Below the pieces are notes generated by a model. The model saw only the letters and a list, made by a program, of their open reading frames with translations. It was not told the origin of the DNA and searched no databases. This document shows positions 42,139 to 56,673 of a stretch of 64,000 nucleotides of DNA, piece by piece. Source of the stretch: Thermococcus sp. Lineage in GTDB: Archaea > Methanobacteriota_B > Thermococci > Thermococcales > Thermococcaceae. The DNA lies in assembly GCF_017656495.1 (NCBI RefSeq), contig NZ_JACDNS010000008.1, positions 1 through 64,000 of the forward strand. Direction: 5' to 3'. The first letter of the stretch is position 1; each line of letters opens with the position of its first letter. The translations under genes and the position numbers were made by a program.

Positions 42139-43929
42139 ATGTTCCAAAAATTTGGATATCATTTTCATGCATACCAACCAGGGGATATAATCTACATTCA
42201 CGACGGTTCTGGATGGGATCCAATAAAATACTCCGAGAGATTGAGTCCAGTCTCATTAGGAATCAGAGACATAGAGGTCAAGGGTAGAAATTGGACAAGG
42301 GCAGTCATTAAAGCTTACGAATATGTTGATGATACGTTAATGTTGCTCAAAAAAAGAAGTGTAAGCGTTGATTTTGAGCCTTTTACATTATACATGGTTC
42401 TCAGGTATAAGCCCAAAATTTATGGAGAGATTGTAGAGACCTTCCAAAACTATGTTGAAGCTGCTCCAACAGTTCCATTTCATCCAATAATGCCGCATTT
42501 AAGCATTTTTGAGCAAGAAATCTTAGCTAAGGTTTCCTTTGACTTTTATGAACCTTTTATAAGAGACAAAAGCGTTGTCGGCTTCTGGCTTCCCGAGAAC
42601 GTGATAACCAGAAAAACTGCGGGGATAATTACAGAAGCAACTGATAAGAGAGTTGTTTTTCTGCTTGATGAGAGACAGTTCGTAGGATTAAATTTGCCTC
42701 AAGCTAAGTTTTCGTGCAATACCTACAAGTGTGATGGAAAAACAGCATTCCTATTTGGCAGAGACTACCAGCTAAGTGATGCTTTTGCGTTCAATACTTT
42801 GGATGCTGAAGGACTCATAAGAGCAGTAGCTGAAGGAAGAGTGGATGTCTTCAAAGAAAAAGAAGGAATTCCCTACTTAGTATTTCTTTCAAGTGACTTA
42901 GAGGCTTTACTCAGCAATCCTCAGCAACTTGACAAGTTTTTAAAATGGGTCAGAGGATTGGAAGAGAAAGGTGTTGAGGCTGTAAACGCTGTTGAATTCG
43001 TAAGGAAAAAGTTAAGTGGAGAGTATAAATGCCTACACGGTGAGTGCAGTGAACAATTTAGGATAAATGTTAAAGATTACTCAAGCTGGAGTGACTATTA
43101 TGATTTAAGCATAGATGGAAGGACAAGTGATATGAGATGGACTGGAGTGAGGAGAGAAGATAACAAAGTAATATACCGCTGGTATAAAGGAAAAAAGATT
43201 TCTCAGCTTTGGAAGTTTGCCTTCACCAAGCTCTTCCGCGAGCTTAATAGGGCTATTCGCTTTGGAGTTATGGATCTAATCAAAAAGTACTCAAATGCTG
43301 ACAATGATAGCATAAAGGAGTTTCTAGTTAGATATGCCAGGATATTCTTTAGAGAGCACTATGAGTACTTTGACCTGAATACAAGTGTTGAGTACGTAAC
43401 TGAGCCGATAAAAGACGTTGATCCTGCTTTAAGCCTAAAACTTGGTAGAATTTACTACATAATGCTTTTGGCAAATCACTCATGTCCAAGATTCTGGGAG
43501 AACATAGACACGAGGGTGACCTTTGGAAATGTTGTAACTATAAGCAAAGCTCTAATTGAGCTAATAGAGATCTACATGGAAGAAAATAGCGAAAGGGCAA
43601 ACTTTTTACTGCTTGAATACATGAAGCTGTTAGCATTTCCACAGCTTTACTATGACTATGATTTATTCAGAATGCAAGGTTTAGAAGGGTGGGAAACAAG
43701 TGAAAAAGCATGGTTTGCTTCCCTTGAAAGTGAAGTCCCCAACAGCAAGTATAACGTAGTTACAAGAGCGGCATTATATATTGGAAAGGAAGACTTACCA
43801 AAGGATATTAGAAGTGCGATAGAAAGTTTATACGACCTAAAACAAGCAGTCGCTGATACTGGGCATATCCCCGGAGAAGTTCATGGAAAATGGGAAAACA
43901 AAGAATGGTGTGAGCATAGGAGTGTTTAA
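42139..43929 (+). CDS. GH57-family glycoside hydrolase-like protein
   Basis: 596 residues. The N-terminal YHFHAYQPGD matches the HxHxxQP strand of GH57 enzymes, and GFWLPENV (Glu about 153) is the nucleophile strand. CLHGECSEQF and later RFWENIDTRVTFGN follow; the general-acid Asp is not obvious by eye. The substrate would be an alpha-glucan or galactoside. ATG 42139 is preferred because GTGG lies before it; GTG 42130 would be right at the preceding stop. It overlaps the convergent cca gene by four bases. Confidence 0.75.
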   Translation: MFQKFGYHFHAYQPGDIIYIHDGSGWDPIKYSERLSPVSLGIRDIEVKGRNWTRAVIKAYEYVDDTLMLLKKRSVSVDFEPFTLYMVLRYKPKIYGEIVETFQNYVEAAPTVPFHPIMPHLSIFEQEILAKVSFDFYEPFIRDKSVVGFWLPENVITRKTAGIITEATDKRVVFLLDERQFVGLNLPQAKFSCNTYKCDGKTAFLFGRDYQLSDAFAFNTLDAEGLIRAVAEGRVDVFKEKEGIPYLVFLSSDLEALLSNPQQLDKFLKWVRGLEEKGVEAVNAVEFVRKKLSGEYKCLHGECSEQFRINVKDYSSWSDYYDLSIDGRTSDMRWTGVRREDNKVIYRWYKGKKISQLWKFAFTKLFRELNRAIRFGVMDLIKKYSNADNDSIKEFLVRYARIFFREHYEYFDLNTSVEYVTEPIKDVDPALSLKLGRIYYIMLLANHSCPRFWENIDTRVTFGNVVTISKALIELIEIYMEENSERANFLLLEYMKLLAFPQLYYDYDLFRMQGLEGWETSEKAWFASLESEVPNSKYNVVTRAALYIGKEDLPKDIRSAIESLYDLKQAVADTGHIPGEVHGKWENKEWCEHRSV

Positions 43930-45284
43930 CCTTTCAAATTCCATTTTTCTCTGCTTAAGAACAGATATGCCTCATCACTGAGCTCTGGAGGGACAAAGTT
44001 AATTAAGATGTCCGCTTGCATTATATGTTCCTTAACTTGCTTTCCCAGAGAAACTTGGTTCTTTTCCAAAAGCTCTCTAATAACATCAACTATACTATCC
44101 TCTACCACCTTCTCTGAATACAAACGCTTCCCTCTAATCCAAACTTTTCGGTTCTTTAAGTAAAATCTTAGCCCTCTCTCAGTAAAGAACTCTGGACCAG
44201 GTTTAATCTCGACCCTTGGCTTTTCAGTCCTGTCAACTTCGAGCATTATGAACGCTTTGTTTTTATAACCCCAGTGAGCTTCAAACACTCTAAAGCCCCG
44301 AAGCTCTAGAGCTTTCATAAATCCTTTTGCGCTTTTTTCGAGCTGAGGCAAGAGCAAATCATCGATTAAGTCTGGCTTCTCAAAGAGCAAAGTTACAAGT
44401 TTTGTTCCTTTTTCTCTTAATGTCCTCTTGTAATCCCCCATTTGTTTTTGCTCTGGGAAGAAAAACTCTCTTGAGGGATTTTCTAAAAACTGTTTGGCTT
44501 TAAAGTAAAAAATTCCAAACCTTTCCCAGCTTAAAGCTGAAGCAACGTTTCTTCTTGGATCAACAGGATCAATTACTATTAGCGGAACATCAGTATCAAC
44601 CTCTCGTTTTACAGTTTTCATTGCTACTTCCGGCTCTTTCTTCAACCAGCCTTCCAAGTCAATAATCTTTTGTCTAAACATGAAATCGTGGTTCTCAAGA
44701 ACTTTGAGGAACGAACTGTATTTTATTATCAAAAGTTCGGTGAGATATCCCGAAAACCCTTTAACGTAAATCTCACTGCCATAAACATTAATACCTTTGA
44801 AGAACCTTTTCAAAAGTCTAACTTCATCATTTTTGCCATTTAGATGCTTTAAAACCCATTTCGTGTGAAGTATTGAGCGGTCAACGGCTGTTCTCACTTC
44901 CCTCCAGTCTCTTACATTATAACATGGCACCAAGTCAACTTTAAATCCCTTATAAAAAGCCCGAACATAAGGATGCTCAGCATAGGCAACCTCATGTCTT
45001 TCAAGATTTTCCCCGATAGTCTTGGCAAGCTCTAGACCTTTCTCTCTCAGTTCCTCTAAAGGAATATCAGGAGGAAATGCTAAAAAAAGATCAATGTCGT
45101 GGTCGCCAGCTAAATAGGTATCTTTTGCTAGGGAACCAACGAAATATGGCTCAACATCATAATCAAAGGTAGCAATTATCTCTTTTGCAATACTCTCAAC
45201 TTCTCCTTTTACTCTCTCAACAAGATTTCTTTCTTCCTCACTTGGTTTGATTTTCTGGAGAATTTGGTTTAAAAGTTCTTTCAT
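43926..45284 (-). CDS. cca: CCA-adding tRNA nucleotidyltransferase (archaeal class I)
   Basis: 452 residues. GSLAKDTYLAGDHDIDLFLA carries the nucleotidyltransferase G-S and the two metal-binding Asp residues of class I enzymes; VDLVPCYNV supplies the third acid. The tail and body domains that measure tRNA length follow. It builds or repairs the 3'-CCA of tRNAs. GGTGAAGTCAAA precedes the ATG. Transcribed alone and divergent from the ATPase at 45427. Confidence 0.95.
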   Translation of the reverse strand: MKELLNQILQKIKPSEEERNLVERVKGEVESIAKEIIATFDYDVEPYFVGSLAKDTYLAGDHDIDLFLAFPPDIPLEELREKGLELAKTIGENLERHEVAYAEHPYVRAFYKGFKVDLVPCYNVRDWREVRTAVDRSILHTKWVLKHLNGKNDEVRLLKRFFKGINVYGSEIYVKGFSGYLTELLIIKYSSFLKVLENHDFMFRQKIIDLEGWLKKEPEVAMKTVKREVDTDVPLIVIDPVDPRRNVASALSWERFGIFYFKAKQFLENPSREFFFPEQKQMGDYKRTLREKGTKLVTLLFEKPDLIDDLLLPQLEKSAKGFMKALELRGFRVFEAHWGYKNKAFIMLEVDRTEKPRVEIKPGPEFFTERGLRFYLKNRKVWIRGKRLYSEKVVEDSIVDVIRELLEKNQVSLGKQVKEHIMQADILINFVPPELSDEAYLFLSREKWNLKG

Positions 45285-45362
45285 TTTGACTTCACCTTTA
45301 TCATCTAGTATGTGTTTGTTTTCGTTAATCTTTCTTTAAAATTGCTATCTTTTCATCTACAG

Positions 45363-45415
45363 TTTGATATTTTAGTATCAAAATATTTATATATTATTTG
45401 ATACTATAGTACCAA
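45363..45415 (+). promoter_or_regulatory. Promoter with two TTGATA operators
   Basis: TTTGATA-N6-TATCAAA (45363-45382) lies just upstream of the TATA region AATATTTATATATT (45382-45395). A second near-palindrome TTGATACT-AT-AGTACCAA (45398-45415) lies at the expected transcription start, with one mismatch. The shared half-site points to a regulator that binds both sides of the TATA box of the 45427 gene. Confidence 0.55.
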
Positions 45416-45426
45416 TTGTGGTAAAA

Positions 45427-46716
45427 ATGGAAGAGCTGATGGGATTTCAAAACCCATGGTGGCGAGATAAAAAAGTTATTTATGAGGATGAAAAGGTTAA
45501 AGAGGCCTTATCAAAGAGAAATCCTATAAGATACACATTTGAAAATAGGAACAAGATAATTGTTGGTCCAAGGCAAGTTGGAAAGACCACATATTTAAAG
45601 CTTATAATCCTTGATCTTATTGAAAGAGGAACCAACCCAAGGAGTATTCTCTACTTTTCTTGTGATTTGCTTAAAGATTACAGAGACATAGTTGAAATCC
45701 TGAAGTTCTTCTCAAGAATGCAGAGAGGAGAGAAGTTTGTGCTCCTTGATGAAGTAACGTTTGTTGAAGGCTGGGAGAGAGCGATAAAGTTTTTCCTCGA
45801 TTCTCCTCTAAAGAAGGATACGACCCTCTATATAACTGGTTCCTCATCTCTTGGCTTGAAAAGGGAAAGCTTCCCCGGAAGACCAATAAAAGTCGAAGAA
45901 TTCCTGCCATTGAGCTTTAAAAAAGTTGTTGAGTTACTAAATCCAAAGATTAAAAGAGAGTTAGAGAAGATAACATTAGAAACTTCTCCTAAGGCCCTTT
46001 ATGAAAATGCCTTAGAGTTGTACCCCTACATGGACGAGCTCTTTGAGGCATTCTATTTTTACTTATCATCTGGAGGTTACCCAAAATCGATATTTGAGCT
46101 CCTTGAGAGGGGTGAAGTAAGCCCAGACACATATGAAATGATTTATAATGCGACGATATTTGACGTTACAAAACTTGGAAGAAGTGAAAGGATAGCACTT
46201 TCAATAATTTTGGGTATTTTAAAAAGATACGGAGAGAAGTTTTCTCTAAATGCCCTTTCAAAGGAAATGGAGATAGGTTCGCATGTAACGGTTAGGGAGT
46301 ATTTGGAAATATTTGAGGAGCTCTTTATTGGGAGGAACTATTTTCAAACAAAGCCAAACTTAATGTCACCGCTTTTCAGAAAAGAAAGAAAATTCTACTT
46401 TTTGGATCCATTAATTTTAGAAACCTTTTCAAGGAAGTTTGGAATGGAAGTTGAAATTGCAAAAAAAGTAGAGGGGATTGTAGGGGAGCACATAAAGAGA
46501 AACTTTGATACGTATTTCTTCCATAATGCAAAGGAAGTTGACTTTATAACAAAAGATTTTGGTGTTGAAGTAAAATGGCAGAATAAAGTTAAGCCAAGTG
46601 ATTTTCCAAGGATAGGGATTAAAAATAAAATCCTTTTGTCAAAAGGCACGCTCGACTTCGTTGAAGAGAGGAACCTCGCAATAATCCCTGTGCCTCTGTT
46701 CCTAGTTCAGCTCTAA
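45427..46716 (+). CDS. ATPase with AAA_14 and DUF4143 domains
   Basis: 429 residues. Walker [10 protein letters not shown], Walker [10 protein letters not shown] and sensor [10 protein letters not shown] are followed by the C-terminal DUF4143 with [17 protein letters not shown] (winged helix) and a nuclease-like [15 protein letters not shown]. The family is common in archaea and bacteria, sometimes treated as defence- or mobile-element-linked; function not settled. ATG 45427 follows GTGGT. Converges on thpR with a four-base overlap. Confidence 0.85.
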   Translation: MEELMGFQNPWWRDKKVIYEDEKVKEALSKRNPIRYTFENRNKIIVGPRQVGKTTYLKLIILDLIERGTNPRSILYFSCDLLKDYRDIVEILKFFSRMQRGEKFVLLDEVTFVEGWERAIKFFLDSPLKKDTTLYITGSSSLGLKRESFPGRPIKVEEFLPLSFKKVVELLNPKIKRELEKITLETSPKALYENALELYPYMDELFEAFYFYLSSGGYPKSIFELLERGEVSPDTYEMIYNATIFDVTKLGRSERIALSIILGILKRYGEKFSLNALSKEMEIGSHVTVREYLEIFEELFIGRNYFQTKPNLMSPLFRKERKFYFLDPLILETFSRKFGMEVEIAKKVEGIVGEHIKRNFDTYFFHNAKEVDFITKDFGVEVKWQNKVKPSDFPRIGIKNKILLSKGTLDFVEERNLAIIPVPLFLVQL

Positions 46717-47270
46717 TCCTTAAGCTCAAACCTTGCCAATGTTTCATAAATTGGACCTTTGGGAGTTAAGGTGCTTTTCTTTAGCTCAATTGCATCAACA
46801 GTAAAGACCCCAAAATCTTCGTTTGCCAGCTCCTTTAAAACAACGGCAAGCTCAAGTTTGTCCTTAACGAACTTCACTCTTCCGATTGTCACATGGGCAA
46901 CAAAGTCCTTATCCTTTTTAAAGCCAAGCTTTCTCAATTCTCTTTCTATGTCATTGGCTATACTTTTTATGATCTCATCCCCTTCAACACCGGCCCAGAT
47001 TACCCTGATATAGTTTGGGTTTGGAAACACGCCAATGCCTTTGACTTTGACATCATGCTTCTTGTATTTGGCCGCTATTTTCTGAAGAATTTCCTTTATT
47101 TCCTCAGCTTGTTCCTCAGTTATTTCACCTAAAAATTTAAGGGTAATGTGAAGATTCTCAGGTTCAACAAACTTTATTTTAGCGGCCTTTGTTCTTGCAA
47201 TTTTATCTTGAGCCTGAACGAGCTTTTCTCTAACGTTGTCGCTTATGTCAATGGCTATGAAAGCCCTCAT
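46713..47270 (-). CDS. thpR: RNA 2',3'-cyclic phosphodiesterase (2'-5' RNA ligase-like)
   Basis: 185 residues of the 2H phosphoesterase family with two H-x-T-x motifs, HITLKFLG and HVTIGRVK. It opens 2',3'-cyclic phosphates on RNA ends. ATG 47270 begins the MRAFIAIDI sequence typical of the family; longer upstream starts would add unrelated residues and overlap the neighbouring gene deeply. Overlaps the phosphoribosyltransferase gene by four bases, so they are co-translated. Confidence 0.92.
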   Translation of the reverse strand: MRAFIAIDISDNVREKLVQAQDKIARTKAAKIKFVEPENLHITLKFLGEITEEQAEEIKEILQKIAAKYKKHDVKVKGIGVFPNPNYIRVIWAGVEGDEIIKSIANDIERELRKLGFKKDKDFVAHVTIGRVKFVKDKLELAVVLKELANEDFGVFTVDAIELKKSTLTPKGPIYETLARFELKD

Positions 47271-47728
47271 CCCCGCACCACCACTGGAAATTCTTCCCAT
47301 GGGAAGACTATCCATTTGTCAGTCCTAAACACATAAAAATCGGGCACAACTGAGGTCCAAGGCTTCATGGCTAAACAGGCGACTTTTATTTCCTTTGCAC
47401 CAAGTCTCTTAACTTCATTTATGACAACTTCCAGTGTTTTCCCTGTATCGCTGACATCGTCCACAATAACAACTCTCTTATCTTTTAAGTCTCCATATAT
47501 TGGAATTGTTATCTTTGGCATCTCTGCATGTTCGTTAATGTCAGTGTAGAACTTCACATCTATGACCTTGAGCTCTATGTCTCCCAAAATGTGACTTAAC
47601 CTTACTGCTGGAATTAAACCGCCTCTCGCTATTCCAACAATGACATCGGGCTTGTACTCCCTCAGCTTATCAGCTAGTGAGAATATTGCTCTATCAACCT
47701 GCCACCATGTGAGGTAAACCTTGTCCAT
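47267..47728 (-). CDS. Phosphoribosyltransferase (purine/xanthine type)
   Basis: 153 residues with the PRPP loop [14 protein letters not shown] and an early [15 protein letters not shown] hood strand, the type I PRTase layout seen in xanthine/guanine or hypoxanthine enzymes. It would salvage a purine base to a nucleotide. A GGAGGTGGC site precedes the ATG. Upstream in one operon with thpR. Confidence 0.9.
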   Translation of the reverse strand: MDKVYLTWWQVDRAIFSLADKLREYKPDVIVGIARGGLIPAVRLSHILGDIELKVIDVKFYTDINEHAEMPKITIPIYGDLKDKRVVIVDDVSDTGKTLEVVINEVKRLGAKEIKVACLAMKPWTSVVPDFYVFRTDKWIVFPWEEFPVVVRG

Positions 47729-47807
47729 ATTGCCACCTCCTTGATAAATGTAGAATAGGGATAATAATTTAAAAATTCAGCGTTTACAAATTCTTGTCAA
47801 AAATAGC

Positions 47808-48560
47808 CTAAATTATCCTAAACTCATTTCCCTTAATCTGATATGTGAATCTCTTAATTCTTCCCATTTTTGGCATCTTAATCAGGTATAATTCCCTTTT
47901 TATACCTTCTTCAGTGAGAATACTTCTTGTTTCGATTACATAGTCTGCTCTCCTGTAAAGCAGGTTAATTATCGTTTGATTATTTCCTGAGAATATCCAG
48001 ATGTTTGTTCCTTTTGGATACTTTGTGTAGGCTTCATGGACGAATCTAATTTCAGAAGTAGTTTCAATGATTTTTATTAGTCCGTATTCACTGAAGATGT
48101 CAAGATAATCTGAGAGCTTGTAGTTAATTCCCCAGAGCTCTGTGTTTTCACCAATTAACCCTCTCCTCATCCACTCTTTTTTAATGTTCAATATTTCTTT
48201 CACAGACTTTTGAAGATATGCACCCTCTTGAATTCCCCCTTTCACATAGAATACTCCAGGAATATCGTATTTCACTTCATAATAGCTGTCAAAAACATCG
48301 AGTATTGCAAGATGTCCACTTTCCAAGTACCTATCTACATCAATTCCGACACTCTCTAACCTGTTCAATAGAACTGGGAGCGGGAGGGATTTGTTAAGAA
48401 GGGCTACCAAATGACCTTCTTCAAGTTTTCTCTTAGTAACTAGGAGAGAAATTAAACTCCCCAATGAACGTGGATCTCTTTCAATTAACGCAATTAAGGA
48501 ACCCTTTTCAATGTCCCCAATAATTTTGTCAAGCTGAGGAATACCAAGATTAGTCAACAT
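47808..48560 (-). CDS. DUF257 family protein (copy 1)
   Basis: 250 residues. The pattern GSLIALIERDPRSLGSL near residue 27, then FYVKGGIQEG, looks like the Thermococcales-restricted DUF257 family. It resembles a RecA/KaiC-type domain without a P-loop lysine (inference). ATG 48560 has GGAGGTGAAA upstream. It overlaps the next gene upstream by 11 bases, and both carry the ERDPRSLG/ERDSRSLG motif, so they are paralogues in tandem. Confidence 0.6.
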   Translation of the reverse strand: MLTNLGIPQLDKIIGDIEKGSLIALIERDPRSLGSLISLLVTKRKLEEGHLVALLNKSLPLPVLLNRLESVGIDVDRYLESGHLAILDVFDSYYEVKYDIPGVFYVKGGIQEGAYLQKSVKEILNIKKEWMRRGLIGENTELWGINYKLSDYLDIFSEYGLIKIIETTSEIRFVHEAYTKYPKGTNIWIFSGNNQTIINLLYRRADYVIETRSILTEEGIKRELYLIKMPKMGRIKRFTYQIKGNEFRII

Positions 48561-49284
48561 TTTCACCTCCATCAAAGAGGTACTCTAGCACCAAATTCTC
48601 CAGCCCTGGTTTCTTGGACTTCGAAACCACGACCAAATGTTTTAGCTCGTCTTCACCCACTACAAAGCTCTCCAGAACATAATCAGATATCTCATAGATA
48701 AAGCTCTCCAGTTTAGGAAATTCTGCTGAATTGTAAATGATTATGCTTCGTATATCTTTAATAGGTGGTCTTATTCTTGGAGAATACTTGAGAAGCCACA
48801 TTCTCTTGTAAATTTCAACAGGATTATCAAAGAGTCTACCAACACTGGAGTCTAAGAATCCAAGTGTCCATATTCGTTCGATTTCCTCAACTCCCAAGTT
48901 CTTCAAAGTCTCTGAAAGTGCAGAAGACGCCACTTCCATATACTTTGCAACAAAGCTTATTCCAGTGATATCACCTTTTACCTGATATATGTGGGGAAGA
49001 TTTCGTTTAATTTTAGCAACACTACCGTAGATATCAAATATATAAAAATTCCCTCGCTGGAGAAGATCCTCAAGGCGTAATCCAACTGTCTTAAGATTTG
49101 TACGAAGAACCGAGAGTGGCTCAAAAAGGACGAGCCACACAAATTCTCCTCGCTCGATGAGAATTTTAAGCATGTTAAGTCCCAAAGCATATCCCAAAGA
49201 ACGCGAATCTCGCTCTATTATTGAGAGATTTTCATTATGATCAACTATGCCTAGTAAATTTTTAAGCTCATACTTAGCAGCCAC
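48550..49284 (-). CDS. DUF257 family protein (copy 2)
   Basis: 244 residues from GTG 49284. It aligns with its neighbour: LSIIERDSRSLGYALGL, IYQVKGDITG and the loop RIRPPIKDIRSIIIYN. A longer reading frame reaches 49413, but its first 43 residues come from AT-rich spacer, include an artificial-looking hydrophobic run, and overlap the ribonucleotide reductase end. A TATA-like GTTAATATATT about 25 bases before 49284 suggests a near-leaderless start; GGGAGG lies very close to the GTG. The start remains uncertain. Confidence 0.55.
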   Translation of the reverse strand: MAAKYELKNLLGIVDHNENLSIIERDSRSLGYALGLNMLKILIERGEFVWLVLFEPLSVLRTNLKTVGLRLEDLLQRGNFYIFDIYGSVAKIKRNLPHIYQVKGDITGISFVAKYMEVASSALSETLKNLGVEEIERIWTLGFLDSSVGRLFDNPVEIYKRMWLLKYSPRIRPPIKDIRSIIIYNSAEFPKLESFIYEISDYVLESFVVGEDELKHLVVVSKSKKPGLENLVLEYLFDGGENVD

Positions 49285-49388
49285 TTCCTCCCACCAATAA
49301 TATATTAACCTAACTCGAATAAATATTTTTTCCACTAATTTAGCAATAAAATTTTTTAACAAGTTAAAGACAAAGATTAAGAGAAAAA

Positions 49389-54599
<5,211 letters not shown>

Positions 54600-54767
54600 T
54601 TATTGAGCGTTATTGTGTGTATTAGTAGAAATATCAGTGCTATGGATTAGGGAATCGGGGTAAATATACCTTGCCCATGTTTGGTTTGCCAAGATGACAA
54701 ATATTATAATGATACTCTGTCGTAAAAGGAAGGGATAGAAAAAGGCATATGTCGGATAATTTATCCA

Positions 54768-55208
54768 TTATTTATGAACAACTTCGTACATTATCTTTAA
54801 CCTATAAGCGTGCTTAAGCTCCTCTTGGCTCATCATCCTAAAAATCTGAGAAAGAGAACCTTTCAGTATTTCGCTGAGCTTTTGATAAAGCTCATAGCTG
54901 TGCTTTTCCCTAATGAGGGCTTCAAGGATTAAATCTTCTAAATCCTCTGGCTTAACCCTTTCGTCGGTGAAGTAAGGCTCAAGACTTAATGCATCTAAGT
55001 AGTTGATAACCTCACTGTTTTCCAGTATTTTTTCTTTGAGGAATGTTTGTATAGTATTTCTGTGTCTAAGCTCTTCACTTGCCAGCCAGTTGAAATGATC
55101 AGCTAATTGAGGATTTTCATAGACTGCAAAGGTCTCGCCGAGCTTGTATAGGTTGTAAAGTTCATTCTCTTGCCAAATGATCTTCTCAAGGAGCTCTTGA
55201 ATTTTCAT
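54768..55208 (-). CDS. Ferritin-like di-iron protein (copy 1)
   Basis: 146 residues, four-helix bundle. Metal-ligand motifs: ENELYNLYK, EELRHRN, REKHSYELY and QEELKHAYR, two E-x-x-H half sites as in rubrerythrin-type domains. No rubredoxin Cys domain. It may detoxify peroxide or store iron. The gene lies 6 bases downstream of a second ferritin-like gene, so they are one operon. Confidence 0.8.
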   Translation of the reverse strand: MKIQELLEKIIWQENELYNLYKLGETFAVYENPQLADHFNWLASEELRHRNTIQTFLKEKILENSEVINYLDALSLEPYFTDERVKPEDLEDLILEALIREKHSYELYQKLSEILKGSLSQIFRMMSQEELKHAYRLKIMYEVVHK

Positions 55209-55214
55209 CTGTAT

Positions 55215-55778
55215 CTACTCCTCTCTGAGCAGCTTATCCATCATCTCATGCATGTCTTCTTCGGCTTTAGCACGTTTATAGAATCTATACTGGCCCTTTA
55301 GAAATTCATAATGTTCTCTTTCTTCTTCAGCTAGGGCAGAGAAAATGTTTTTGTATTCCTCATAAGGAAGACTGTCGGCGATGAATTTGTATATCTCCTC
55401 TGCAAGCTTTTCAGCTTGAATTGCAACTTTTAAGACTTCTAGATAGTCCTTACCAGGCTTTGTCTCCGGTGTAATCTCAGTTGAAATCTCAACCCATGTT
55501 GCAGACGAGCATTCGATGGGTTTTTTGTTCGGGAATAATTCGTTGAAAATTCTGAGAATTCCCTCTTTGTGCTCCTTCTCATTTTTAATGAATTCTTCAA
55601 ACTTCATCTTTGCATGTGGCTCTTCAAGCTTTTGTGATAGGAATTTATAAAGCTGTATAGCATCTTCTTCGCCCTTTAATGCATAGCTGAGTATTTTCTC
55701 AAGGGGAAGTTTGATGAGTTTTTGTAGAATTTGATTAACTTTCTCCTCAACTTCCTTGTCAATTTCAAATCTCTCCAT
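55215..55778 (-). CDS. Ferritin-like di-iron protein (copy 2)
   Basis: 187 residues. GEEDAIQLYKFL, NEKEHKEGIL, QAEKLAEEIYKFI and AEEEREHYEFLKGQY give the two E-x(n)-E-x-x-H sets of a rubrerythrin/ferritin-like bundle, with a longer middle loop (KKPIECSSATWVEIS). ATG 55778 is chosen as GAGGGA lies about 8 bases upstream; a GTG at 55793 adds five residues. It may work with the adjacent copy in oxidative-stress defence (inference). Confidence 0.8.
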   Translation of the reverse strand: MERFEIDKEVEEKVNQILQKLIKLPLEKILSYALKGEEDAIQLYKFLSQKLEEPHAKMKFEEFIKNEKEHKEGILRIFNELFPNKKPIECSSATWVEISTEITPETKPGKDYLEVLKVAIQAEKLAEEIYKFIADSLPYEEYKNIFSALAEEEREHYEFLKGQYRFYKRAKAEEDMHEMMDKLLREE

Positions 55779-55822
55779 GATGAATTCCCTCACTTATGTA
55801 TTTGAAACACGAGGTTAAATAT

Positions 55823-56620
55823 TTAATCATCAACGTGAACTTTTAGATATTCCAAAAGTTCTTTTATGCTGGGCAAAACTAAGTCAGGCTTTATTCCACT
55901 TTTCTCAATATCTTCCAGAGTACTCACCCCAGTTAAGACCATTATTGCTTTTGCCCCTATTCTTTTTGCAAATGCTATATCTGTGTCTAATCTGTCACCA
56001 ACAACCCAGATTTTATCTGCGGTGAGCTTTTCTTTGACAACCTCAAAAACAGGCTTATTGGGTTTTCCAATTACTAGGGGTTCAATGTCTGTTGATGCTT
56101 TTAACGCTGCCAGGATTGAGCCAGCTCCTGGCAAGAGTCCTTCCTCGCTTGGATAAGTCGTGTCTGGATTCGTTCCAATGAACTTTGCCCCATTTCTAAT
56201 AGCTAAAGTGCCATACTTTAATTTCTCATAAGTCAGTTTCGTATCAAGCCCCACAACAACATAGTCTATTTCTCTCCATCTCTCTTTGGCATTTTCAACG
56301 CTTATTATTTCCCAGCCGATGTTGTTAATTTCTTCAACAAGACCTTTTCCACCAATCACAAAAACCTTGCCTTTTTTGAAGTGCTTCTGCAGATAGCGGG
56401 CTGTTGCATAGCCAGAGGTTATTATTCGCTCTTCTTCAACATCAATTCCAAGCTTCAAGAGCTTTTCTCTATACATCTTCGCATTTCTCGTAGAGTTATT
56501 CGTGAGAAATACGAAGGGGATGTTCTTTGATTTTAAATACTCAATCACTTCTTTTGCCCCTTCAATGAGAGTGTTCCCTCTGTAAATTACCCCATCCATG
56601 TCAAATATTATCCCAATCAT
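55823..56620 (-). CDS. HAD-superfamily phosphatase (NagD/HAD-IIA type)
   Basis: 265 residues. Motif I is IIFDMDGVIYRG with the nucleophile Asp, FLTNNSTRN is motif II of the NagD group, and WVVGDRLDTDIAFAKR holds the motif III/IV acids. The subfamily acts on small phosphorylated sugars or nucleotides. Tandem ATGs at 56623 and 56620 follow GGTG; 56620 has better spacing. Substrate cannot be told. Confidence 0.92.
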   Translation of the reverse strand: MIGIIFDMDGVIYRGNTLIEGAKEVIEYLKSKNIPFVFLTNNSTRNAKMYREKLLKLGIDVEEERIITSGYATARYLQKHFKKGKVFVIGGKGLVEEINNIGWEIISVENAKERWREIDYVVVGLDTKLTYEKLKYGTLAIRNGAKFIGTNPDTTYPSEEGLLPGAGSILAALKASTDIEPLVIGKPNKPVFEVVKEKLTADKIWVVGDRLDTDIAFAKRIGAKAIMVLTGVSTLEDIEKSGIKPDLVLPSIKELLEYLKVHVDD

Positions 56621-56673
56621 CATGAACACCAAAAGAGAAAGGAGAAAAGAGTTTAAAAACTCACTGCTCAGTA

